From Amanita rubescens (taxonomy: Eukaryota > Basidiomycota > Agaricomycetes > Agaricales > Amanitaceae), in contig WION01000056.1 in NCBI GenBank assembly GCA_015039365.1, positions 1 through 64,000 on the forward strand: a stretch of 64,000 bases of DNA, in the 5' to 3' direction. The first letter of the stretch is position 1, and every line of letters begins with the position of its first letter. The position numbers and the translations under genes were made by a program. Below the pieces are notes generated by a model. The model searched no databases. It was given only the letters and a program-made list of their open reading frames with translations, and had not been told where the DNA came from. Of the stretch, positions 22,059 through 32,386 are shown in pieces.

Positions 22059-22473
22059 CATGTGTGGCCATCCCCACCCATCCAATACAAACGTAACTAT
22101 AACCTGCAATGGAAGAATAGTCCTCGTCGAAGAGAGCAAAGTTGAACAAACGGTTGAAAAAACCGAGCCACAGCTCCTCGCCGAAATGATCGCGGCTTTC
22201 CAGTTCAACGAGCGCACCAACCCGGGATTAACCGCACAAACAATGTACGGCATTATCATGCGTGGTCTATATCCACATCTTTACAAGGCAAATATCACTC
22301 GCGAGTTGTCTGATAGCGTGAAACAAGGTTGCCAACCAAATACAAGTACAAGACTTGTTCGCTATACCCCCGTCAACCCTCAACTGGACAGATTAGAGGG
22401 AATACGAGATCTTGCTCAGCGAAAAAATATAATAAATGGATTGTGGAAGTTGGTAGTTGTTGCACTTAGATGA
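22059..22473 (+). pseudogene. 3' part of the host ORF split by Element 1
   Basis: It continues the frame of 11180-11643 (ATT CTC ATG TGT) and ends after WKLVVVALR. It contains a beta-like stretch NTNVTITCNGRIVLVEE and a helical region with TAQTMYGIIMRGLYPH. No domain was recognised. No other disruption is visible, so the gene was probably intact until this insertion. Confidence 0.55.
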
Positions 22474-24414
22474 GGCTATTGTAATCTGGACACTATAGCT
22501 GTACATTTCTACTTTTGCCGTTCCCATTATAGTCTGCCAGCATGTTTCGCAAAATTGGACCAAATGTAAAATACATGAGAATATCTTGGTAAAATTGAAG
22601 ACATGGTAAGACTCAGGTCGATCTGTGAATTCTATGTTGACGCAAGTGTGTTTAGCTGCAGTATGCCTCGTCTGCCTTACACATTCCCTTTCGTCTGTCC
22701 AGTGTCCACCTCCAGGCGAACCGCGTTGCAGCCGTTGCTGCGGAAACGGTCTGTCAACAAGGCTTTCGAGCTTAAGTTCTACCGCTGATGTCAACTAAAC
22801 TTGGCCTGTTCACATGTCAGCGCTCAAGCACTTAAGGGCCTCTCATGTTGAGTGTTAAAGCTTAAAGCATTGCCTCCATGACAGTTGCCAATGGTCGCAT
22901 CAGAGCAGACATCATCACCACACCAACCTGCAACCAGCGCCAGCCCTCTGTGCCCTCGTCCGCTACACACGCTTCAAGGAATGCAAGCACACTTCTGCCG
23001 GAGACATTCCTCATTGCCAGGGTGGCTCTAAAATCATCACAACCCCATCGGGAAAAACCGAGATGGATAATTAGGGACAAAAAAATTTAGTCTCTTGATA
23101 TTGTACAATCTAGTACAATCTAGCACAATCTGTAATACTAAGCTTAATTCATTCCAATTTATCGAAAAAGTAATAAGTTTGCAAGTCTGAAAAGCTATTT
23201 ACCAAAAAGAAGAAAACTTGTCAAGAATATGGTGCTGTTCCAATCACGTGGAATTGTGGCTAACAAAATTCCTCAATCGGAACCAGGCGGGTGTTGGTCA
23301 CTGATCCAGTGAGGGGGACCGTGAGTTGCAGGCGACATCACGACTGTCAGTGTGAACAAGAGGCTCGAGATGAAGTGGTAGATGATGGATCCAAGTGCAT
23401 GCTGCGACATGTATGGGCCACATGGTAGATCCATACTTTGCCTTGCACTCTGCTCACTGGGGCTGGTGGGTGTTGGACGTTGGACGATCGATGTGGGAAT
23501 GGGCTGGCAGAGCTCGAATTTTAAGTAGAGGGCTAATGACTCTGAGATCCGGGCGAAGTCCAACCTCACACGCACAGGCCATGTGGTTCCGGAACATATA
23601 TCTCTTTCTCGCCTCCTCACTTCCATTACTCCCTTTCGCTCCATCCCTCTCTCCTTCGCACCGTCATCCCGCTCAGCATGCAATGCGCACAGGTGGCCAT
23701 CGCTAGCCCTCAGCCGGAGCAACGTCCAGCGCTACTTGAGCGAAGTTCAACCTCACAAGCACGGGCCACATGATTCCGTTACTATTAGTTAGATCCGGCT
23801 GTATTCCTCCTTGCTCACTCACTCACTCCCTCCTTTGCTCGATCCCTTTCTCCTCTGTGCTGTCGTCGCACTCAGTGCGCAATGTGCACAAGCGGCCATT
23901 GCTAGCCCTCGGCCGGAGTAACTCGCATGCCCAGCGCTACTCCGCCTGCTTGTACTATGTAATCCCCGGCATCGGCTAAATCACCACTATCGCTCCACAG
24001 CCCCACTCCCTGCCATCACCGTGACCACCACTTGAGCTGAGTATCCCACTTGCTTGATGACGCTGTTCTAATTGTGATTTGGTGACACGTTTGGCTGGGC
24101 CCGCACTGTTACAACCAACTACCCTTCAAGGCCCTTGATGCATACCAGTGGCATAGCACTGTTCTATCTGGGTATTCTCTATGCATTATCCCACTCTGGC
24201 TGTAATAGGTTACATGACATAGTGTACTAGAGTAATGCAATATATTAAGTTACATCATAACTCATTTTTGCCCAAATTCAATGTCAGGCCTCAGCAGTTC
24301 GATTTGAAGTAATTATAATGAACCGAGTATAATATGGTCTAATTGGATTAGGCAGACTAAGAGTCTAAGTATCATCTGGCTAATATTCCCTAGTCCTTAG
24401 TTGGGTCAAAATTG
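22474..24414. repeat. Non-coding spacer with a ~190-bp tandem duplication
   Basis: Only short ORFs without family features occur here. Segments at about 23550-23735 and 23740-23945 are diverged copies sharing GAAGTnCAACCTCACA, TCCATCCCTnTCTCCT-like and GGCCATCGCTAGCCCTC-like blocks. Nothing else was recognised. Confidence 0.5.
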
Positions 24415-25498
24415 GAGGTCTTTACCCTCCCCCACTCATTCCTTATGGATTCCTTGCATTCCATGTGGAAGTTCCATGGAATCCACGTGGATTCCTTGCA
24501 ATTTCAAGATGTTCCAAATGGCCCAGAACACACTAAAAAAAGTTCATGGAATCCGTGTGGACTCAATCCATGTGGAATCCATGCATATTCCACGGAATCT
24601 CAGGAATTTGCCTGGAACAGGAGTGACAAGGAATCCACATGGACTCCATGGACTCCATGGATTCCAGGTACATTTCTGCCTGGTTTGCATAATGCTGACA
24701 TACAAGGACTTTCAGCACAAGGAGTCCTCAGGAGTCCACATGGACTCCTGATTCCCATGGTCATGTGACAGGCCACTTGGTCTGTGCGCCAGCCCACAGG
24801 TATATAAGGAGAGGGCATGTACCACATATCCCCCAGCTTCCCCCCCCTTCCTCGAGGACAGGGGGGGGAGGGGAGTGATAAGATTAGATAGATAGATAGT
24901 GATTAGATATATGTATGATCTCATAGGTAAGCTTAGGTAAGCTTAAATAGCAGTATGATGATGTAGATAAGATAAGATCACAGATAAGATAATATGATTT
25001 CCTTTTATAGAATTTGTGACAACATGAGGTGTGTGACATGTAAATGTGACTGTGACAAAAAAGATGCACCTAGATTGTGATTCAGAATATACAAGAATGA
25101 CAGTGCCAAACAAAGTCAAACATGAGATATTTACAAAACAATTTTTCAGATGTGACAGAAAATTGAAAAAATCCAAAAATTGTCAAAAATCCAAAAACAT
25201 TATGTGATCACATCTCTTCAAGAATTGCAGTGCAAAACACAACCAAACACAAGATATTTTCAAAATACTGTTTTGGTGGGAATGATGGCTGTTACAGTAA
25301 TGGACTCCCACATTACACAATCATGCTTAGCAGACAAGCCTCCTCATTCATCATGCCTATCCTTGCTTACTCTACCTTGATTACTTTGCTGACACATGCA
25401 TTGTTACATATGTACCTGTGGTCAGCAATCTGATATGTATAATGTAGTGGGGTGTACACAACTTTACTGTATTTATTTCTGCAACACAATCAGGACCT
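24415..25498. mobile_element. Element B: left part of an A-like DNA transposon, truncated
   Basis: It starts GAGGTCTTTACCCTCCCCCA, matching the right end of Element A read inward. It is followed by an array of GGAATCC/GGAGTCC units (24440-24760). The interior then matches Element A in reverse orientation, including GCGCACAGACCAA, TATATACCTGTGGGC and CCCCCAGC blocks, and carries the shared ~75-bp motif twice (25070-25160, 25200-25280). The right end is missing; the sequence passes directly into the LTR of Element 2 at 25499. The candidate duplication on the left is CAAAATTG. Confidence 0.65.
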
Positions 25499-25602
25499 TG
25501 TTACAAACACGGTACGGACTCCTACATTATGATTACATGGCACGTCGGACATGCTTACTTTTTCGTATACGCCTACCCCTTCGTCACACCCCCATTATGT
25601 TC

Positions 25603-25610
25603 ATCAAACG
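25603..25610. repeat. 8-bp target duplication ATCAAACG (left, Element C)
   Basis: It is repeated exactly at 27684-27691. Confidence 0.85.
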
Positions 25611-27683
25611 GAGCGCTTTACTCTCCCCCCCCTAAGATTCTCGGACTCCGAGCAGAATCCGAGCAGTCCTAGGACTCAGCTCGGAGTGAGCTCGGAGTCC
25701 GAGCTCAGTCCTCGGACTGAGGAAGTGGCAGGGATGCCACTCAAATGCTCAAGTCCGAGTCCGAGCTCAGTCCGAGCTCAATCCGAGCAGAGTCCGAGCT
25801 CAGCTCGGACTTGGACTCGGAGTCCTCGGACTGAGGATGTTGGAGTCCGAGTGGAGTCCGAGCAATCCGAGTGGAGTCCGAGCAGTCCAAGCACCCCCAA
25901 GCAAGAGCGGGGGGGGCAGTGGCGACATTGACAGGGCCTTATATACATATGGCCAGTCTATTTGGGACTATTTGGGACTATTTGGAATTGTTTACACCTA
26001 CAATAAAATCCCAAAAAATATTTAAAAAATGCAGAAAAATCATGTGATTCCAGTCATACAAAAATGGTAAAGCCAAACAAGCCCAAACTTGAGATATTTG
26101 CAAAATACTTTTTCAGATGCTTCATGTGAGAAATTTGAAAAGTCCACAAAAAATCTTAAAAAATGCGGAAAAATCATGTGATCCAGGTCATATAAGAATG
26201 GTGAAGCTAAATTAACTCATACTTGAGATATTTGCAAAATACCTAAGTTTGATTGGGGCACTGGCATACAAAATGTTGCTAGTATAGTACAATGAGGATC
26301 ATTATGAAGTTTTAATGCTGATGTGACCTGCCTTCCACAATTCTTTGATCTTACATACAAATCTGGGTGTGCAGCTTTCTTTACTGCACGATTCACCACA
26401 TCTTTCAAGATTCTCTCCAGCCTTACAACCTTTTAGATCAAACAGTTCATCAACCATCAAGTTCAAGGCTTGTGTGAAGTTCCACATACTGAGCACATCT
26501 GAAATAGAGTCACCAGCAATGCTGACTCTTCCAACTTCTCAGTGAGAAATTGTCCAAGGGTGTTATTTGCATTGCCACTGATAGTTTCTTCATCCAATAT
26601 AGCATCCTTAATAAGTATAAATTAAGTGAAGGAAGGACTTGTGAACTTGGTGTGCAAAAGTTTGTAAGATGATGTTTGCTATGAATCTATGATCTTCAAG
26701 TTCCAAGTTAATATACAATAAAGATGGCATCAGAATCATTGAATCCTGTTCATTTCCACGTTCCTTATTACCTTACCCAGGCTGTCATAAACAAAGCTCT
26801 GGTCCCCTATGGATGATGATTGTGGTGGAGTACTATGAGGGTCTTATACTGCTGATGTCCAACCTTCCCCACCAACAGATGTGGTTGCTGGAGGTATAAC
26901 ATGACCAAACTTGTGCAAGGTGAGGCTCTCAGGATGCTTCTACTACTAGTGTGGAAGCTTTGGTAGGCTGCAAATGCTAGAACATCATGATGATCATAAC
27001 ACAATATGCTGTTAACAACTACTCACTACCATGTACCATCACCAAAGAATCATCAAGAACTCATATCCACCCCCTTCTCCCTTGAGATCATATATTCACA
27101 GACCCCTCACATGAGTCACATCTCCAACCCTCTCACATTTATTCATGAGTTCTAACAACTCTCTGCAATGTCATTGGTTGTTGGTAACAGGTGGGATTGT
27201 GTAAGTTGACTGCAAGTGGATGCTGAACTGCAACTGCCAGAAGTCTGCTGTGGGCATGCAAGCAGAGGTGACATTCATAACCACCAGTATGGAATGACAG
27301 GTGTATGAGTGTATCATATGCAGATCACATAATTTTTGTACACTTCTTAAGATTACACTCACATCTGAAAACATATTTTGCAAATATCTCAAGTTTGGCT
27401 TTGTTTGGCTTTACAATTCCTATATGGCCTAGATCACACGATTTTTCTGCATTTTTTAAGCATTTTTTTGGTATTTTATTGCAACTGAGAGTGAACTCAG
27501 ACTTTCTTTTTCCCTCAACTCAGACTGAACTCGGAGTCTACTCGGACTCCACTCGGACTCCGAGCACACCTCGGACTGGGCTCGGACTGAACTTGGAGTC
27601 TACTCGGAGTCTACTCGGAGTCCTCGGAGTCCTCGGACTGGACTCGGAGTCTATTCGGACAGGGGGGGGAGTGTAAAGTGCTG
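25611..27683. mobile_element. Element C: 2.07-kb non-autonomous DNA transposon nested in an LTR
   Basis: The inverted ends GAGCGCTTTACTCTCCCCCC and CAGCACTTTACACTCCCCCC are flanked by an 8-bp duplication. Subterminal arrays at both ends use a CTCGGACTCCGAG-type oligomer (25636-25900 and 27490-27660), different from those of A and B. The interior is AT-rich and non-coding, and carries the shared ~75-bp motif near 26035-26125, 26165-26245 and inverted at 27360-27470. Confidence 0.82.
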
Positions 27684-27691
27684 ATCAAACG
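27684..27691. repeat. 8-bp target duplication ATCAAACG (right, Element C)
   Basis: Matches 25603-25610. Confidence 0.85.
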
Positions 27692-27839
27692 GACTACCTC
27701 GTTCCCTTATCAATCCCCATTCCGTTTACCCTATGCCCAATCCCTTGTTCATACGTGCACCATCCCCTATGCCCCTTGTTTTACCTATACTTGTTATCGC
27801 CTTTGTTCTACTTACGATACGGCTGTGTTTCTGTACATG

Positions 27840-27847
27840 TATATAAA
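27840..27847 (+). promoter_or_regulatory. TATA box of Element 2 LTR
   Basis: TATATAAA, 32 nt upstream of the segment TAAGTTCGACTTAA (27872-27885) that I propose as the RNA 5' end. Confidence 0.6.
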
Positions 27848-28096
27848 CCGATGTACTGTAACGTCGAACCTTAAGTTCGACTTAACTGTCTTGTCAATAT
27901 CACACCTCATCTCGCCTAAAGAACGTCGTTCCTATTCCGTTCATTATCGTTCTCAAGGATAAGACTCCTCATAGTCGTCTTATCACTTAGCTTATTCGTT
28001 CACCTATTGTTTGACTTGTCCGTTGGACTTGGTCTACTTTGTCAAGCGCTCGTAGCGTGGACACATTGTAGGTGGAGATTGACATGATCATAACAA

Positions 28097-28110
28097 TTAA
28101 GTCGAACTTA
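28097..28110 (+). promoter_or_regulatory. Primer-binding site of Element 2 (self-priming type)
   Basis: TTAAGTCGAACTTA lies one base inside the LTR end. It is the exact 14-nt reverse complement of 27872-27885 within the LTR. It does not start TGG, so it is not a normal tRNA primer site. Confidence 0.72.
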
Positions 28111-28186
28111 TCAAAACGATACCCGAGTATTACCTCGTTGGTGAAACACAAGATAACTATCGAACTTCCGGAGAACCGGCCCGTAG

Positions 28187-29932
28187 GTTACCGGTCAGCC
28201 TGCAACAATTTCGGATCAACAGAGAACACCGCCTAACCGTGCTACAAGAGGAACAAGAGGACATTATTATCTAGATCATATCGCTATCTACAACGACCCT
28301 AAGGACCACCTTTGGAAATACGTGAAAGACCACAGTCTCGTACCAACATCAGAGTTTTGGATACCACAGAGAGCCAACAGACCACCCAACAACGCATTCT
28401 ATCATCGGTTCAACGACAAATACTATCTCTTAGGATTTGAAGTCGAATTCGACGAAAATACAAAACGTTGGGGAGGATATAACCCAGGCCCTGAATCAGA
28501 ACTCACATACGAATTCGTACCAGACGATTTCTTCAAAGGACCAAAGTGGATAGAAGGAAACCCAGATAACTTGCCCGAAAACCTACAGCACAGAAGCGCA
28601 GTCTCTACACCGAAAGCAGCAGTCAAGGATACACCAAAAGGTAAAACTTTTGGAGTCACAGAAGAAAGCGAATCAGGAACCGAATCAAGTGACGAAAACC
28701 CCGATCAGCAATTCGAAAGTTCCAGTGACCTTTCCGAGTCGGAAGACAAAACTGTTCCAGACTTACTTAGCCCAATCGATTTCAACCCGTTTGAAACAGA
28801 ACAGGAGAAACCGAATTCCCCAGGACTTCAGTACATAGAAGTCGATCCCAAACCTGATCCTAGTCCAGGACCACCAGTACCACCACAGAAACCGCCTACG
28901 CCACCTCCAGAACCACCAACAGTTACAATGACAACGCCAGCAATACAACCGATTCCTAGTCTCTTAGGAGAAATCCCTACCTTCACAGGAAAGCGATCTC
29001 AAGCACAGGATTTCATAGATCGAATGGAGCTATTCCTAGATCTCAACCCAGGTCGCATCAACACAGATAGACTTAAAATTGGACTGACGTTGTCTATGAT
29101 AACCGACAAAGCCGAAAACTGGAGACGCAATCAGAACGACGACCTTAACGATGCAGCAAAGACGGAAATAACGTGGAATGACTGGACAGGATTCAAAACC
29201 AGATTCCTCAACAATTGGCAAGAAATAGATTCACCTGGAAACGCGTATACAGAATTAGTACAACTACAAAAGCGCAAAGACAAGAAAGGAAAACGAATCT
29301 CAATCCCAAAATACGTTGGTTTATTCAAAGAACTTATAAAGAAAGCTGGAATCACAGGCAGTGCCGCTACCCACATGTTCGGACAAGGACTCGACGCCAA
29401 CACATACAGAGCAGTCATAATGAGAGACCCCAAAAACTTGGACGAATGGTATGAAGGAGCACTTAGAGCATACAACGCCGAAACACGTATTGGCATTCTA
29501 GCAACCAACAGAGGAGGAACATCTTCACACAAACCCCCTCGAAACGAATGGGATATGGATCTCGATGCAATAATTCTTGGCGCGTTATCAAAGGATGAAC
29601 GAACCCGACATATCCGTGATGGACTTTGTTTCATATGTCATAAATCGGACCACATGTCAGGACAATGCCCCATGAGGAAGGATAAAGGATCTTACAAAGG
29701 AAAGAAGAAGTTTAATGGAAAGAAAGGGAAGAAATTCGCACACGGTCGTCATATTCGAGCAACCGAAAGGGATGACGATGGCAGTAACTATGAAGACGTC
29801 GAAGAGTCTAGCCAGCAAGAACAAGAACAAGAAGAAGACACTAGCGACAGAACGATATGCGCTATGTTAAAGAAACTCTCTCCAGATCAACGTATCAACC
29901 TCCTTATCAATGCGGATAAACCGGATTTTTGA
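28187..29932 (+). CDS. Element 2 gag with AUG-less N-terminal extension
   Basis: The frame is open for 581 codons after a TAG at 28184-28186. The first AUG in it is at 28928, directly before the Gag core (PSLLGEIPTFTGKRSQAQ), giving a 334-aa AUG-initiated form. The upstream 247 codons encode an acidic, Pro-rich region whose start (PPNRATRG, EFWIPQ, RPPNNAF) is homologous to Elements 1 and 3. The core has a capsid-like helical domain and one CCHC knuckle (CFICHKSDHMSGQC), followed by Lys/Gly-rich sequence. The stop is TGA in GGATTTTTGACAG, as in Element 3. Confidence 0.85.
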   Translation, partial: VTGQPATISDQQRTPPNRATRGTRGHYYLDHIAIYNDPKDHLWKYVKDHSLVPTSEFWIPQRANRPPNNAFYHRFNDKYYLLGFEVEFDENTKRWGGYNPGPESELTYEFVPDDFFKGPKWIEGNPDNLPENLQHRSAVSTPKAAVKDTPKGKTFGVTEESESGTESSDENPDQQFESSSDLSESEDKTVPDLLSPIDFNPFETEQEKPNSPGLQYIEVDPKPDPSPGPPVPPQKPPTPPPEPPTVTMTTPAIQPIPSLLGEIPTFTGKRSQAQDFIDRMELFLDLNPGRINTDRLKIGLTLSMITDKAENWRRNQNDDLNDAAKTEITWNDWTGFKTRFLNNWQEIDSPGNAYTELVQLQKRKDKKGKRISIPKYVGLFKELIKKAGITGSAATHMFGQGLDANTYRAVIMRDPKNLDEWYEGALRAYNAETRIGILATNRGGTSSHKPPRNEWDMDLDAIILGALSKDERTRHIRDGLCFICHKSDHMSGQCPMRKDKGSYKGKKKFNGKKGKKFAHGRHIRATERDDDGSNYEDVEESSQQEQEQEEDTSDRTICAMLKKLSPDQRINLLINADKPDF

Positions 29933-31165
29933 CAGTGGGACACATGTCAGTGGATGCCTGTCCCATAACTTCGGATTCAACTCCAAAAGACGATCTTTCG
30001 ATATCACCTGTAATAGTACGTTCTATTTCAAGCAATCGATTATCTATTCCCCTCGAAGTTGAAACCGAAGACAACACTGAATCAATGACTGCACTGGTCG
30101 ACAGCGGTGCAGAAGGTTTATTTATTAATTCATCAATCGCGCACAAATGGAGAAAGAAGAAACTCACAAGACCGATCCGAGTCAAGAACGTTGACGGCAC
30201 ATACAATACGAATGGAGAAATTTCTGATAAGTGTTTGATCACCATCGATATCAATGGAAAGAAGATGACCGAATGGTTCTTGGTCACTTTGCTTGGCGAT
30301 CAAAACTTGATACTGGGGCTTCCGTGGCTCGAGAAGCATGACCCAATCATAAGCTGGAGGAATAGAACTCTGGAGTTCCGTAACTCCAAAGAAGACGAAT
30401 GGAAGGCATCAATACGGAGCATCTTGCATCGACTCGATGAGGAAGCAATGCCTAAATGGGAAGAAGACGTCGTAATTCGGTATTTGTTGTCACACAAAGG
30501 ACCAGAAGAGAAGAGTCTACGTTGGAAACCACCATTTGAAAACATAGGAAGATGGACTGAAGAAGATTATGACGAGATCACAATTAATCGCTATTCACCA
30601 GCTCAACAAATGGAACACAAGTACAACACCGATCAGAAGGAAATCACGCTACCTCCTGAGTATCTCGAATGGAAAGAGATATTTGAAAAACAAGCGTCAG
30701 AACGATTCCCAGACCGCAGATCATGGGATCACGCAATTGAACTTCGCGAAGATTTTATACCAAAGAAAGGGAAGATCTACCCAATATCACCATTACAACA
30801 AAATACGCTTGACGAATGGATCAAAGAACAATTAACTAAAGGATACATACGACCATCCAAATCTCCGCAGGCAGCGCCATTCTTTTACGTCGAAAAGAAG
30901 GATAGCAAAACACTCAGACCCTGCCAAGACTACCGATACTTGAACGAACATACGAAACCCAACTCATACCCTCTACCACTCATATCCGATCTGATGCTAC
31001 AACTTAAAGGATCACAATACTTTACGAAACTGGACATCAGATGGGGATACAACAATGTTCGTATCAAAGAAGGAGACGAATGGAAAGCCGCATTTATCAC
31101 GAATAAAGGACTATTCGAACCAACAGTTATGTTCTTTGGATTACGCAATTCACCAGCAACATTTC
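29929..31165 (+). pseudogene. Element 2 pol: protease and N-terminal RT, truncated
   Basis: It lies in the -1 frame relative to gag. The aspartic protease motif is ALVDSGAEGLFIN, with the usual Ser. The flap motif LILGLPWLEKHDP and the RT motifs ([45 protein letters not shown]) follow. It is cut at RNSPATF by the LTR of Element 3; the YMDD box and everything after are missing. Confidence 0.88.
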
Positions 31166-31617
31166 TGTTACAACACGGTACGGACTCCCGCATTATGCTT
31201 ACATGATACGTCGGACATGTTTATTTTCTTTATGCATACCTTACTCGTCACTCCCCTTATGCTCGATTCATACGGACTAACTCGTTCCCTTACTTATACC
31301 AATCCTTGTTCCACATATGACGCCGTCCTTATACTTACTTTCGTACTTACTATTATTCACTAATTAGTACGTCTCCTTGTACTTGCTAGTATAAGTACCG
31401 CTTGTATTCTAGAGTCGAACCCTAAGTTCGACTTAGCTGTTTATTGTCGTCTGGCAATATAACCGTACTCTTAACTCATCTACCACAATCGTCCTCAGAT
31501 CCTAAGTCAACGCCTTGACTTAGTATTGAACTTATAATCTTAACGTTTGACTTAAGACTTGTAATCGTGACTAGAGTTGCCGCTGCAACTTAAGTTGAGA
31601 TTAACGAGTTCGTAACA
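31166..31617 (+). repeat. Element 3 5' LTR (452 bp)
   Basis: TGTTACAACACGG..CGTAACA; identical by eye to 38845-39296. Confidence 0.94.
31390..31397 (+). promoter_or_regulatory. TATA box of Element 3 LTR
   Basis: TATAAGTA, 33 nt upstream of TAAGTTCGACTTA (31423-31435). That segment is taken as the RNA 5' end because it is complementary to the primer site. Confidence 0.6.
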
Positions 31618-31619
31618 AT

Positions 31620-31632
31620 TAAGTCGAACTTA
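31620..31632 (+). promoter_or_regulatory. Primer-binding site of Element 3 (self-priming type)
   Basis: TAAGTCGAACTTA, two bases inside the LTR. It is the exact 13-nt reverse complement of 31423-31435 in the LTR. The known precedent is Tf1 of fission yeast, where the mRNA 5' end folds back to prime reverse transcription. Confidence 0.72.
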
Positions 31633-31708
31633 TCAATAAGCCTGAACATCGATTCATTGGCATTTGATAACACACACTTCGACGAACTTCCGGAAAGCCA
31701 GCCCGTAG

Positions 31709-32386
31709 GTTACTGGCCACGTTGTCAAAACGGATTGGAGAGCTCCACCGAATAGAGCTACACGAGATCGTAAAGGGAACTACATTCTTGACGGATACTA
31801 CGTCAGACTAAACGGTGCAAAACGAATCTGGGAAGATACAGGAGGAAATCCAGTTAAAGAACAAGAATTCTGGATACCACAAAAAGAAACTAGACCTCCG
31901 AACGAATCATATTATTATTTCGCAGATCTATATCTTCAGGAACAGCACATCAGATTCGATCACCTCACAGAACGTTGGATAGCATCCGAAACACAAGAAT
32001 TTGTCCCTAACGAATATTTCAACACCCCCATTTGGATAAAAGGGACTGTTGACGCTCTACCGGAGAACTTAAGACCGAAAACTCTCCTTTCCATACAGAC
32101 AAAAGGCAAAAAGAAAGCAAATTTTGGCCTAAATAATAGTGAATCCGAGAAAGAAGAAGATACAGATCAAAAACCCGATCTATCTCTTGATTTTCTCAGT
32201 GATCTTTCAGTTGGAACGACACCAACACCTGCCCAACAACCGACCAATCCCGAACCAGGTCCTTCGAACCCTAAAGAAGAAAAGGACGAAGAAGACCCGT
32301 TTGACTCTGACAGAATCGAAGTAGACGAACCTAAACCAGATCCAACTCCACCACGAAGAGATCCATCACCCCCACCATCACCAAGA
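31709..32386 (+). other. AUG-less in-frame N-terminal extension of Element 3 gag
   Basis: The gag frame is open for 226 codons between a TAG at 31706-31708 and the gag AUG, encoding sequence homologous to Element 2 (PPNRATR, EFWIPQ, RPPNE). There is no ATG in any of the three forward frames from the predicted RNA start at 31423 to 32387. A translated product would need non-AUG initiation, a shift from the preceding frame or splicing. Confidence 0.7.

Larger units (their letters stand above)
25499..28095 (+). repeat. Element 2 5' LTR (about 516 bp without nested Element C)
   Basis: It starts TGTTACAAACACGGTACGG and ends GATCATAACA. It is alignable with the 452-bp LTRs (CATTATG.TTACATG, CGTTCCCTTA), and is interrupted at 25611-27683 by Element C. 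It contains a TATATAAA box at 27840-27847. Confidence 0.8.
25499..31165 (+). mobile_element. Element 2: 5' part of a diverged sister chromovirus, truncated by Element 3
   Basis: It is organised as LTR (split by Element C), primer site, leader, gag, protease and N-terminal RT, all on the plus strand. It ends at codon RNSPATF, where the LTR of Element 3 begins. The rest of pol and the 3' LTR are absent from the window. Protein identity to Element 3 is clearly lower than between Elements 1 and 3, so shared non-coding features are informative. Confidence 0.88.

Noticed and set aside
22862..23090. Short ORFs on both strands right of the split host gene
   Set aside because: They overlap each other, have no recognisable domain, no usable splice extension and no promoter.
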